DNA from: Podaxis mareebaensis
Taxonomy: Eukaryota; Basidiomycota; Agaricomycetes; Agaricales; Agaricaceae
Length of the DNA stretch: 34,102 bases
Assembly: GCA_018524725.1 (NCBI GenBank)
Contig: JAEUWP010000468.1
Coordinates: forward strand, 1 to 34,102
Reading direction: 5' to 3'
Position numbers and translations under genes: made by a program. The notes below the pieces were generated by a model. That model searched no databases. It was given only the letters and a program-made list of their open reading frames with translations, and was not told where the DNA came from. Below are positions 11,293 through 22,204 of the stretch, piece by piece (position 1 is the first letter of the stretch; every line of letters begins with the position of its first letter).

Positions 11293-14200
11293 TGTTAATG
11301 AATACAATCACCAATCTTCAAGAATATACTACAGGTTATCCCCCAGCTGTTACTCAACTGTTGGTAAGGAAGAGCGCCAGAGCGTATGGGGCTATAAGGT
11401 AGAAGTAAAGTTACTCGGGCTTGCGCAACGTGCAGTGACCAGTGACCATCTGAATGGGGGCGACGCATGTTCAGCTCCTGGGTCTATAACGCAGTCTTCG
11501 TGGAGCGAACCATCACGAAAAGAACCCGGGAATGCTATCAACCACAACCTAGCCAACTCAATCAATGTCCAACATTCTGATGGTGTACTAAAAACAGTAG
11601 CGCCTGGCTTTCGCAGACCTCATGCTCCAGTTTGCCGAGGTTCCATGCTCTCGGGTCCATCAACAACCCCCCCCCCCCATCAATATTCAGCGCCAGCGTT
11701 GTCAATCAATCGATGGTCTGGTCTCATGTGAGCGGATAACGTGATCAGAATGAAAGTGACATCGTGAGCTCAAGAAAGGACCTGTAGCATGCACTGCAGA
11801 CGTGTAGATCCAACAGCGGAAACATTGCTCGCCCACGGTGCCCATGCTTGGTTTGGGTTCAAGCAGTCTTGCGGACATAATCTGGGCTAACGTTTTCTCT
11901 GGAAGCACACAAGTAAAATTGAACATTGATTCAACTACCTGCGCCACCCCAACCCACGATTGAAATTCAACACAGATATGGTACTGTGTGATGGCGGAGC
12001 GAGGTCTGGCGCTTTGGAGCGACTGTCGCTGTGACCCCTTGGGTACTAGAATAATCTACCTGATAATCCAACAGGCCGCTGTCAAACTCGCTTCACGACT
12101 AAAAAGTGACGTGTAGGTGTCACAGTGAGGAGATCGCTTCCGCAGTAGCCAAGATTCTTATTAGAGAGAGCTAGAGCCAGTCCGTGACTGAGCTGGGGTG
12201 GTTAGGGGTCGGCTAGCCATAGGACACAATGGACATTGAGGATGCTTATCGGGGAGTCCAAGCACAATTTGGTCGAACGAAATCTCCTGTCTAGCGTTCC
12301 TGCTGCGTTGCATGGGAACTGTTGAAGTAAACGGAGCTCACAGAGACTTGTGAGATTGACTGTGGGCACGCCCAATTATTAATGAATGGCTGACCAAAAA
12401 GGTGTATGTCAAACTATTGATATCCATGACGGCCTGGGTGTCCAATGTTATTTTAGGCCTACATTTAATGATGTGCTTGACGGAGTCAGCGAATACCTTC
12501 CACTATACTGGTCCATTATGACTGGCCGCAACCTCAAAGCAGTAGCGACAAGACCACAGATAAGGTACGCTCGGTTCCAATGATGCTATGGAGATATCAC
12601 CCACCGCTTTAGGTGCAATCGAATGTGCAACTAAATCACCACGGGCATCCGCAATTCCTTTTCCGCGAGAAGATCGGGAATATTGTGCACGAGACCGGCT
12701 GTAATCTAGCCTCCTCTGACTGTCAGGAGGATCAGAAAATGACACTTATTCAAGAGCCCAAAGTGCTGGAGTATCGCAGGCCAAGGGAGCAGAGAACGTA
12801 AGTAGTACAAATGCTCAGGGCTAATTCGAGGGTCGATCAACTACTTGGTTCGCCGTGCAACGAGGGATTGCATCGAGGGGGATACTGCAACTTGCTAACA
12901 GATCAGCAGATAAGCACATGTTACATACAATGAGAATATATGGTCAGCCGTAGTGAGCTACAGTAGCTAATGGCAGAAAACGAGCAAGTGATGATTAAAG
13001 AGTCCTTGGCTAACTGAACTAGTATCATGGGTGTTAGCAGTGGGTAAATCGGTTGATTTGGACATTTTCGCCCTTCTCATTCATTATGTCATTTATGACA
13101 TCGTTTGCTCCACTGACGTCATTTCTGATGTCATTGCTCCACTTCTACTATGTCATTTGTGTGTTCTGGACAGTGATAGTAAACAATGAATGTAGTATAT
13201 AGTTATGCACTTGACAAGCTAATACCTTGTCGAGTTACACCTCGAATACTACGGCGTATTTTCTACAGCAGCTCTAGGCCAACTCTAGCACCACTCTGCC
13301 GGACCTCTTGTCCTCCGTTTATTCTAACAATGGGTTGCATAGCATACCCAGGTTGCTTATAGGACCCAATAGTGCGAAATGGATTATTCCCAGCAGTACT
13401 CTTGTATATCCACGAAAATGGACTGACATTGTATATTATCGCATCGAACAACTGCTTAGCGAAGTTGCTTGGTTAAGTATCGGGGATGGCGCATCCAATA
13501 ATGAAATGGGCTACATGGAACCAACAGGAATTAAGCAATATATCCAGGGTAAAGTCGCAAAAACAGAGAGACATTGAAGAGGTTCAGGGGTGATAGCGAA
13601 AGGGGCCAGCGTCCGCCTGGCGTCGAGAGTAGTTGATGGTTGTGCGAGGCTAAGAGAAGAGAGTGAATGGCGAGCTGAGAAAATCGGGGGTAAACAAAAG
13701 TTATATTCGTCGTGCCTACGACATGGCTTATATACTACAGTTTGAGGAGATTTCGTAAAGAATGTGCCAGACTACAGGGAAAAATGGTCAAAAAAAATAG
13801 GAAAGAAAAGAAAAGTATGCATCTTATTATTTATGACGACATTTCATTCTTAAGTACCCAACTGCAGGAACAACGACTGCGAGCTTTGAGTATGAAATAT
13901 ACGGTCGGAATAGTGGCTGGAAGTCGAACACGCAAGGACGATGTGGCGTGCTGGAGAGTGGGTCCCGTTGACGAAGGGATCAGGCTCCACCTTGGAAGGT
14001 GGAAGGAAATGGTGTGCAGAGACTTGAAGATAGTATGTGCGTTCCGAAGGCGTTGGAGCATCGAGGAAACGAGCCGGTGGTGACTTTGTATGGGAGGGGT
14101 GAGGGCGGTGTCTACGACGCAAGCCGATCTCCGATCCTCATAGCAAGGAGATCATCATGGAGAATGTCATGCTGCAGTGATCGCAATCGAAAGCTGGAAT

Positions 14201-15041
14201 ATCGGTAACTGCGACTTTATTTGCTCCTAAAACCACACCGCATTTTATGAGCCTTCAGATCCGGCCCATCCTTCCATAAATTCAGCACGACTGGGTGGCA
14301 TCAAGCTTAAGATGGTCCACGAGCAATCCTGGAAGAGATCTCGTAGGGTCATCCAACCGATTACTGTTCCGTTGGTTATCTGGCACGATTTTAGTGTGAG
14401 CCCTGGCTAAAGCCCAGGATGAAGGTGACGTTATGTTACTTACATAAACGGGACAGGTGCAACTGACCAAATGTACACAAAGAAACTAGCCGGAAACCCT
14501 GCCACTTCAAAGTTCAGTTTGAGGCCATCCTTTCTGAGCAGTTCAACCTAGAGCAGCCAGTGTGCCGCATGGATAGAATCCTCAAATAGAAGGTTACATT
14601 TCGCAAAGTACTTACATGAATTCATATCATCCTGAAGGAATGTATGACCAAATGAGTGTCAAATCTAATAACAGTAGAAGTTTAAGACAATAGAGATATA
14701 GTGACAGCTCATATTACACCTTAATAAACAATTCCGAAACCAGTGATAGTCCCATGAAAAAACAAACTATAATCTTCACACTATAGTGCTATTGCTTTTG
14801 ATCCCACGGGATCACGGTCTGGAATGGTTTCAACAATCTACCCAGGTCATTGAGGGTCAAAATTTGAGTTAAGAATGATAAAGCACACCTTTGTCACGGT
14901 GATACCATATTCAAGGTCATCAGGCTGCGAGCGCGAGGATCTTTCATATGATCTTTCATACGATTTCTGTTGCATCTCGAACATAGATGATTGGACATGA
15001 ATCTAGAGGGTTGCGTCAGCGATTACCCGAGGTTTTGAATC
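11293..15041. other. 3.7-kb gene-free spacer between the DUF6534 paralogues
   Basis: I find no supported gene. The frames at 11279-11731, 13308-13577 and 13712-14083 (plus) and several minus frames are 60-150 codons long, mutually overlapping, and lack motifs or plausible splicing. Notable sequence: a run of 12 C at 11667-11678, a short direct-repeat patch at about 13085-13160, and A/T-rich DNA at about 14640-14800. No third DUF6534 copy or recognisable fragment of one was seen. Confidence 0.45.
13085..13160. repeat. Imperfect 28-29 bp tandem repeat with a TGACGTCA palindrome
   Basis: About two and a half units share the frame TGTCATTT...TGCTCCACT. TGTCATTT or CGTCATTT recurs at about 13087, 13118 and 13151, and GCTCCACT recurs at about 13107 and 13135. 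At 13114-13121 the unit boundary forms the perfect palindrome TGACGTCA, a CRE/bZIP core. It lies in gene-free DNA about 1.9 kb past the end of DUF6534-2 and about 1.8 kb upstream of the start of DUF6534-1, so a regulatory role is possible but unproven. Confidence 0.5.
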
Positions 15042-16964
15042 CTACTGAGTTACCGGTGTAAGTGGGGGATCCGTGAATGCGTTCTGGCGAGTAATTCAAC
15101 ATCGTTAGAGGAATGGTACAGCGATATAACTTACAGGACGATAACTTACAGGACGCCGGCTTCCAGCACCGATTGTAGATATCTGTCGTTGACCAGAGTG
15201 ATGGCTCGTCATCTCCTTGAGGTCTGCACGGGCATTCAACGTGGACAACAAGCAGTTCGCGTAAAGCTTGGTCAACGCCAAGTCCCAGATGAAGTTCCTA
15301 GTTTAATTCTCAATATACGGTCATGGACGGACACAGGGGGGGATGACATACAGAGCGGTTTTCTGTGGATCGAATGACCGTCAGCATGGGAAAATACCTC
15401 AAACGCGAGGAAATCTATTGCATACCGCAAGAGCTAGAAGCAACAGTATCAGCACCACGTTCCTCTCGGCATTTTACGCGGGACGAGACATACTCATGAA
15501 GAAGACAACATCTCCAATCGCGAACAGGGCGCTGAGTCAAAGAATCCACTTTGAGTTACAATGGAAATCCACGCGAATGCCGTGTGCTCACGTTAACATG
15601 CCAGTTTGTACGGTCACTGAATCGAATATTGGATTTGTGAGCTAAGCTTTTTACGCAACCTCTCGGGCTAGGCTTACTTCGAATGATTTTAGAGATGGCA
15701 TCATCTGTTGCGGCAAAACCCGTCTTACGTCTAGACTGAGAATCCGGTTAGCACACGGGTCCACGGTGACCCACGCGGCCTTGGAGCCTACGGAGGGATG
15801 ATGACCAGAAGACATGCTCACCAAATTGATCACAAGTGTCACAGTGATCAGTACATCAGCAATAGTCGCCGAGAGGAACCACATCAAAGCAGGCCAGTGC
15901 AGCTCAGGCTTGCGCTTGAATAATTTGATGATTGTGATCATGATCGTTGTCCAGAGGCCACCAGCTGGTGTGATCTAGACGTAAGCATGTGACAACAGAA
16001 GCAAGACGATGTACGAAGTACCGAGGGAAACCAACGCCAAGAGTGAGATGACTATGGCGATGATATTCTGCTTCGTGAGAAGGTGAATCCTCCAGGCGAA
16101 AAACAGTTGAATAGGCGTGGAGATAGCAACCTGGAAGGTTGCACGTCAAAAAGGGAAGGGATTAGTAGATCGTGATTTGACTTACAATGGTGATAGGCTC
16201 TGCAGATGGGCCAGAAGGATCGTTAGAGACTGTTGCAGGGGAAGTAATCACGGGTATAGCCTTACCGGCAGCGAACACTATTTTCGGAGGAGGGTCAGTG
16301 ATAGACTTTGTGTGGTGAGAATAATACTCACTGACTGGGAAATTGACCAGTGGGTGCCCTATGGTGGACGGTGACAACCTCTCAGACGCAGAAAGTGTTG
16401 AAGGGCGTACCATATTCCAGGATCAATGGCTGATACATCATTACCATATCTATACCTGTGTTCGCCGTCTCTATAATGAAAAGATAGAGCACCTGTGCGA
16501 AGTAAAGACAAAGACAAGGACCGAAGGCAAACAGAATGATTTACGAGGTATTTGATCCAGCGCGCATCACTACTTGACCATCAGCCCACACCCAAGGACG
16601 GAGATAGGAATGAGGGACCTACTTTTTGTAAACTTGATAATACGAGTAAGTCTGTGATAAGGAGAGATGGGGCCTGAGCGATTAGATGCAGAGGTGGGGG
16701 GGAAGTATATGTACCTGGGCTACCAGAATCTGGTAATGGCTAGCGTCAGTTCGGGCTGTCGAAACGGGAAGTAGAAGCACACATACCCCATATAATATCA
16801 TATTTATGAAAACGCCAATTAACATCGGCCCATACCTAGGTCCTTCGGTTCATCCCAACCCCTGAACCTTAGAAGCGCCAAAGGACTTACGACAGTTGGA
16901 CGTTGGGCGGAGGCGGGAAGGTCGCCGACGGCGAAGGCGATGAAGATGTTGGCGTGGCGGACAT
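15042..16964 (-). CDS. DUF6534 seven-helix membrane protein, copy 2
   Basis: Eighteen exons join to 909 nt (302 aa): 16964-16891, 16835-16787, 16729-16715, 16651-16623, 16569-16545, 16492-16411, 16358-16332, 16277-16266, 16199-16186, 16130-16022, 15964-15822, 15735-15678, 15616-15592, 15531-15494, 15433-15426, 15362-15352, 15297-15150, 15083-15042. The Ser/Pro-rich N-terminus leads into NVQLSYGPMLIG. LYGILVAQTYSYYQVYKK, IIETANTGIDMVMMYQPLI, EPITIVAISTPIQLFFAWRI, KPELHWPALMWFLSATIADV, RRKTGFAATDDAISKIIRMT and ALNFIWDLALTKLYANCLL follow. Exons of 15, 29, 25, 82, 12, 14, 109, 143 and 11 nt match copy 1 exactly in size and order, so the two genes descend from one ancestor. The 8-nt exon (15433-15426) is the least certain call. 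It is probably an integral plasma- or endomembrane protein; its function is unknown in the family. Confidence 0.88.
15126..15155 (-). repeat. 15-bp perfect tandem duplication doubling a splice donor
   Basis: On the plus strand ATAACTTACAGGACG occurs at 15126-15140 and again at 15141-15155. On the gene strand each unit ends an exon as CGTCCT|GTAAGTTAT, so the last intron of DUF6534-2 has two identical 5' splice sites 15 nt apart. Using the second adds Val-Ser-Tyr-Arg-Pro without changing frame. Confidence 0.9.
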
Positions 16965-18668
16965 CTGGAATCGGGTTGGGGGGAAGGAATAGGAAACACC
17001 CAAAGAGCGAGCGTCCGGCTGAAGTGTCACCAGGAAAAGGTGAGCGCAACGAAGGTGTTGTCTTCGCTTCCCAAGCGTTTTTATTAACGGCTACTCTCGA
17101 AAACTAAATGTAGCGGTGGCGTAACCGCGACGAACGCACGATTTGATCGACCGACATGTTCCCAGGTAGGCGAGGTGCCCAGAACAGAAATGCAATGAAT
17201 CTCCAACACTGCGGCGATCCCCCAAGATATCCACTGTCTCCTGAGATCATCCTGAGAACTTCCGTCAGGTATGCGAAAGAAGTCTGAGGTCCTTCTTCCT
17301 CAGTTGTGCACGTGGTCACCCAAGACAACGCCATATGATTTCTGACACGTAGCGGTCCAACGCCCGGCCGAGCTTTTCAGAGACATAAGGATACGAAACT
17401 ATGCTATGGTTTGAGATTTGATGAATATTGGGGATTTTCAGCGGCTGAATGATGGTGACACGTTGATGACTTTCAGATATCGGTAGACTGTAGACTGATA
17501 GGACTGCTAACCTTTGAACTCCTTGGCGTCACAAGTCATACTCCGCGTAGCTATTTATAACCGACAAAATTTTCACCACACCAAGACCGCATTGGCCATG
17601 AACAAGCGGCTCCAGTAAATGAAATTAGTTTCAGAGAGAGATATAGAGCCTGGGACCGACCCCGATAAGAGTTGCCATTCTATCTTGCCGCCCCCCACCC
17701 CCTATTTTCGACGTTTCTAAGAAAGAGGGATAGGGTTGTAACGCTGAGAAAAAACATCTGTTCCCGATCACCTGTCCAAGCCTTGTTCCCAGGGCTGCCA
17801 GTCGCGCCCTAGGTGAGAAACTCGTGTTTGTTGTAAAATGCCAGAGCTCAGACCTGCCTCCGGGGGCTAGGACATCTACAAGAACGAAAGGCTGTTCTAA
17901 AAGATGTCCCAGTGTATCCCATCTATCAACAACCTGCCAACTCGGGGACAAGAGACATACCGCAAAAATAACTCGCAGTCTACCACGGCCGCCTTCCGTT
18001 GACAGCCCCAATAAACGGGGATGGATGATACTGCGATACGGGGAATGGGGTAATTGAGTGATGTTGCAATAAGTTACACAACAATCCCACCTACATGACA
18101 CGACTTGCCGAACCAATAGATGGGGAATGGAATGTGTAAATGTATTCTCATCGCAAAAACTCAACAATGGAACATTCCCCTAGGCGAAGGCAAGGCTTTC
18201 GAAAGCGTTCGCCGAGACCCTGTGGAGTACGTCACGGGTGGAGTCGATTGGAGTACGAAGCATCGCAGATATGTATGCTGGACATCTAGTGTCCTGCGGC
18301 CGTTGAAGAACAAGCTCCAACATTTGTGTGTTCAGTGCTCGGAATTTCTCCCCTCACACGATCGTGGAAAGATGGTATATCCTCGGCATTTGTAAATATA
18401 AGTTGTCAAATCTGAGTCCAGACCTGGTCTTCAGGATATAGGACCCGGTATCAGCGTCGTTCAGATATAGGGCCCAATATCAGCGTTCTTGCGTCGCTGC
18501 CAACGTCTGCAATTTCCTGTGAGATCAAACAGAATAACGGCATTAAGGCACAAGCGTGCATATGGACCGCAACAAGAAAAGCAATCTGTCGTTGCAAAGA
18601 TCTGATCGTACAAGAGGATAATAGGACGGGCGTGGGCGACAAACATCTCCATAGCAGAAACCCATAAC
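16965..18668. other. Intergenic, no supported gene
   Basis: This holds the DUF6534-2 upstream region and the Ies2 3' flank. A minus-strand frame at 17631-18167 (178 codons) is the longest, but it has no recognisable domain, uses rare-looking codons, and overlaps a plus-strand frame of similar quality. A TA-rich TTAATAAAAACG about 110-120 nt before the DUF6534-2 ATG may be its core promoter. Confidence 0.45.
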
Positions 18669-19977
18669 CTAGCGCATGATGGATTCATTTTCCAGAAGTT
18701 TCAGATGCGCCATCCCACACGCTCCAATCGCCCAGTTTTTGACAAGTCTATACTTGCGAGGTTGACCACAGCCTTCAACCGCACAGTTGCTCGGTGCCTT
18801 GGGTTTGGGCGCCTCAGGCACTAACGGCGGCATGGGTAATGCCGTTGTAGGCACCGAGAAACTAAGCACCATGTTCGTCGATTCACTGTCGCCTTTTTTC
18901 GAAGAGACCCAACGGTACATGACGGGCTTGGCCTCTTCTTCAACGACCTCCATAACTTCTTCTTCATCTCCCTCTTCCGCCTCTTCACCATCCTCCTCCT
19001 TTACTTTTTGCTTGGCCTTTCTTCCATTTCCTGGCATCGGTGACCTATCATCTAACGCGGTCCCGCGTTTATTACGAGGTCTTGTCTGCTTCTTCAATAG
19101 GCGGTTTATTGTCTCAGCCTGAACGTTAGGTGAGAACAGGAGTCGACAGTCCAGGCGATCAACAATGCATCACCTTCTCGTCCTCGAGTTTCTTCTCTGT
19201 CAGATTCTTCCGCTTTCGCGCCGTCTCTTCTCTCCGCAAGGCAAGTTCGGTTTCATTCAATATTTTCTTCTTGCTACGACTGCTTTCACCTGATGGAACT
19301 GGTTAACGACGCTTATTCTTCATGCGATTGATGACGAAGCATACCAAGGGAGACGTGACTCGAGTCCACCATACTTGCCAATACAGCTTGACGTGTAGTC
19401 ATAGGCTTGGGGTGACCAGGTGGACGCAATCCAGAGACCGACCCATCTTCGTCGTCTTCTGATTCAGGAGAGGTTGAATCCTCCGATTCAATATCTTCTA
19501 TACCACCGTGAGCTCTGGGGTCAGGGGTTGTGACATGATGTAAAGTCGTACCCGACCTGACTTTTCTCCGGGTTCTTGCCCGCGAAGGCGTTGCTTCAAC
19601 TTCAGGTGTGGGCCTTGCAGTGCTATTACTTGAGCTTGTAATTCTCTTGTTGGCGCCCAGCTTCAGCTTGATTCTCAACCTTGGTTGTGACTTTCTGGGT
19701 GATGGGATAGGTTCCTCGTCCTCATCCTCAGCATCCTGGAAATCGTGCCAATGAGAAATAATAAGGACGACTAATTGCAAGGAATTACCGACTGAATCTC
19801 GTCCTTTTCGTCTTCGTCTTCTTCGTCTTCTTCCTCGCCCTCTACATCACCGTCATCTATCCCCTGTTCCTCGTCGTCGTTCTCGACGTCAACCTCTTCG
19901 TCCTGCTCCATGTCGATGTCAGAATCAGCTTGCATATCCGCTAATCGAGCGGTGAAACGGCGTGTTCGAGGCGGCAT
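18669..19977 (-). CDS. IES2: INO80 chromatin-remodelling complex subunit Ies2/INO80B
   Basis: Four exons (19977-19789, 19735-19345, 19298-19174, 19118-18669) join to 1155 nt, 384 aa. The N-terminal third is strongly acidic (Asp/Glu runs, residues about 25-75). Basic and Ser-rich linkers follow, with LRIKLKLG. Joining exons 2-4 gives the PAPA-1-like basic helix, including LNETELALRREETARKRKNL and INRLLKKQTRPRNKRG (about residues 200-255). A second acidic patch comes next. The C-terminus is a HIT-type zinc finger, CAVEGCGQPRKYRLVKNWAI, with Cys347, Cys352, Cys369 and His373 visible. This order (acidic tail, PAPA-1 region, HIT finger) is that of yeast Ies2 and animal INO80B, nuclear subunits that stimulate the INO80 ATPase in nucleosome remodelling. 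ATG 19977 (MPPRTRRF) is preferred over an in-frame ATG 24 nt upstream. An upstream coding-like exon at 20141-20085 ends at a good donor but does not lead cleanly into this frame. Confidence 0.9.
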
Positions 19978-21369
19978 CGTAACAAAGCGGTACGAGCACA
20001 ATCCCAGGCGTTCCAGTTGTCAAGTGTTTCCCATGAGTATATACTGAGCGGTTGTGATGGATGATGACATTCCCAGGACTCACCATTACTGGAAGCGTCT
20101 TGCTCGACCACCGTGAAACCATGTTTTTGGGTAAACGACATCGTTCTTAGTGACGCGGGAGGCAGAAGAAATTAGAGATATTAAGAGATAAAATATAAGA
20201 ACGGCACAAGGCCTGGTTTCGCCGGGCTCAGTCTGCTGGCAGACCCCAGAAGCTTTTATGCAACAGGTACAAATAACACGCTCTCCGACCTCCTGTCTCA
20301 AAAATACGGTTCACAATTTGGAGAAAGGGCCGTAAACTCAAATTTGCTAAGGAGGATGTACCGGTAAAATTCAACGATCCTTTACCATAGTAGGCGCATA
20401 ACAGACTTTGGCAAGTCAGCCATCGTGCCAGCCATCATGGGAACTTCGTCCAGATGCTACGCTTCTCTGTCAATAAACGCCATATTTTTCCAACCTCCGC
20501 CTATCAGCTTGTTGTTGAACAACCCCTTTACCGCGAACTGTTGCATCAGAGAAAGATCAATGACAAAGTTTGCCGCAGACGTTGATGAAGACTCAACACT
20601 TATGGTGCCTTAGGTGTGGTTCACCGATAGTTCTATTGCAACACCGACTCCGGAAAGTGGCGGATGTTGTTGGACGCCGTGGTGGATGAGAGAAGCTGCG
20701 TTACCGTGCGCAAGCAGGGATGATAGAACGCCTGGGTGCTCTCCTCCGATGTTTTTGGCATCCCTTACATTGACTATTACACAGGACAATGAACTCTCAT
20801 ATTCGCCATGTGTCCTTCCTTACGACTTCCGTCTAGGCGAACGACAATGACAAAACACGATTGCAACGTGTTGTTCCAAGCATCATTCAGTGTGGTTGTT
20901 ATACTTATACCACAGGTGACATTAATACACCTGCCCCCATCAAATAAGGTCGACGTTTTTCAGTGGTTTGGCTTACCCGAGCCAGCTGGGGGTTGGCACT
21001 CATTTCCCTATTGCTAATCATGAAAGCCAGATACAGGCTCACGAAACGAAAGAAAAGGATACTTGACACTTGGGGGATCACACGGTCAACGCGTATTCTC
21101 GTGAACCTGTTAAGGATACACATATCGTAGTAAGCGGGAACCTGCAGGAGATGGCCGAAGCAATGGTTGAAGAACCCATTCACTCTAATATATCGATATA
21201 CACACATGCTCCACATAAGGTGTTCTAATACAACATTCACGGCGCATGTGAATTGAGGACAATAAACGGTACAACAAGGGAAACCTGATGGATCGGAAGG
21301 AACAAAGACTGCTTAACGCTCTCTCAGCCACTATAGATAGCAGGTCCCGGAACCTAGATTTCTCGTCAG
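19978..21369. other. Intergenic, no supported gene
   Basis: This contains the Ies2 promoter side. A short minus-strand open segment (20141 to about 20085, starting MSFTQKHGFTVVEQ) ends at a GTGAGT donor and may be an upstream ORF. Plus-strand frames at 20425-20613 and 20614-20850 have no motif or splice support. The remainder is the AA9 gene 3' flank. Confidence 0.4.
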
Positions 21370-22204
21370 CTAATGGCGTTGAAATCGGCCACGTCCGGAA
21401 TGACACACCGTGTATGAGGTAGGGTTGTCATAAATGTTGACAGTGATACCAGGGTCTCAAGGAAGACAATAGTAAATACGACGTACGACAGTCCTAATGC
21501 AGACTCACTATTGGCTTGGATGTAACCAGGGATGGAAACCATTGACGGACTACCAGTGCCTCCGCCGGTCACCTTGATCTGCGCACACGACATGAAGAAC
21601 TCAGGAGTGCCTGTCAAATGGAGGGCGATCTGTTCAATCCGGACCAAGTACTAACACGACCTTGCTATCAGGGACAAGTCCAAAGTTCATGAAGGAGATA
21701 AACTCACTTCTCCGTCGGGTATGTTCTTTGGCAGTGTGGTCGTGAATTCATTCTTGTTGAGTGACAGGAACGAGAACGGATTGAAGGTAGCACCCCATTC
21801 AGCTATCTGCATAGATAGTAGATTAGTCAGCGTCATAGATGGTCGAGGAAGATGTACTAGAAGCAACGCACCTTGAATCAATTCTTACCACTACCGTCCC
21901 AGTTCTCAACGTTAGTAGGTGCCTTCCCCAAATATATTGCAACGGGACCCTTGTGATAAAGAGCCTGGTCAACCTTGAAGCCGATTGTGCTGCCAGCAGC
22001 GGCGGTGACGGTCTCGTCGGCAGGTGAGGGGTTGACGTTACAAGTGACGTCTGAGGAAAGATAGTCATGAACGGGGGAGTTGCTCTGCGGTTTCCTAACA
22101 GCCTTGGTGGACGACTTCGAGCCAGCGATGAGCGTGTTGAAAATGTAGTGGGCGGAGGCGCTCTGCGCCACGAGCAGGAAGCCGAGAACAGCCTCGAATT
22201 TCAT
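21370..22204 (-). CDS. AA9 lytic polysaccharide monooxygenase (GH61-type) with in-frame TGA; probably a pseudogene
   Basis: Exons 22204-21872, 21806-21708, 21650-21509 and 21455-21370 join in frame to 660 nt. The signal peptide MKFEAVLGFLLVAQSASA is followed by His19, which becomes the copper-binding His1. The AA9 motifs SNSPVHDYLSSDVTCN and LYHKGPVAIYLGKAPT (second copper His, residue 84) and FFMSCAQIKVTGGGTGSPS are clear, and no CBM1 is present. Secreted AA9 enzymes oxidatively cleave cellulose. Three oddities: codon 109 (21880-21878) is TGA where the family has Trp of the WFKI strand; the second-sphere Gln is Glu and the axial Tyr is Phe. A strong donor at 21888 spliced to an AG ending at 21803 would skip the stop but delete about seven residues, including that strand. 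The C-terminal 25 residues are uncertain, since a one-base shift gives a different tail ending at 21366. This is an AA9 locus that is probably losing, or has lost, function. Confidence 0.82.

Noticed and set aside
11279..11731. 150-codon plus-strand frame
   Set aside because: It overlaps the start codon and leader of the well-supported DUF6534-1 gene on the other strand, and includes a 12-C homopolymer.
13712..14083. 123-codon plus-strand frame with overlapping minus frames
   Set aside because: Three mutually overlapping open frames of similar length with no motif; typical of chance openness.
17631..18167. 178-codon minus-strand frame
   Set aside because: No domain, signal peptide or splice support; a plus-strand frame over the same DNA is equally open; composition does not resemble the neighbouring real exons.
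18787..19122. 111-codon plus-strand frame with Ser runs
   Set aside because: Shadow of the acidic part of Ies2 exon 4; the Ser runs are the reverse of Glu/Asp codons.
20085..20141. Short minus-strand segment MSFTQKHGFTVVEQ... ending at a GTGAGT donor, considered as Ies2 first exon
   Set aside because: No acceptor joins it to the Ies2 frame without a stop; the ATG at 19977 already gives a complete, typical N-terminus. It may be an upstream ORF.
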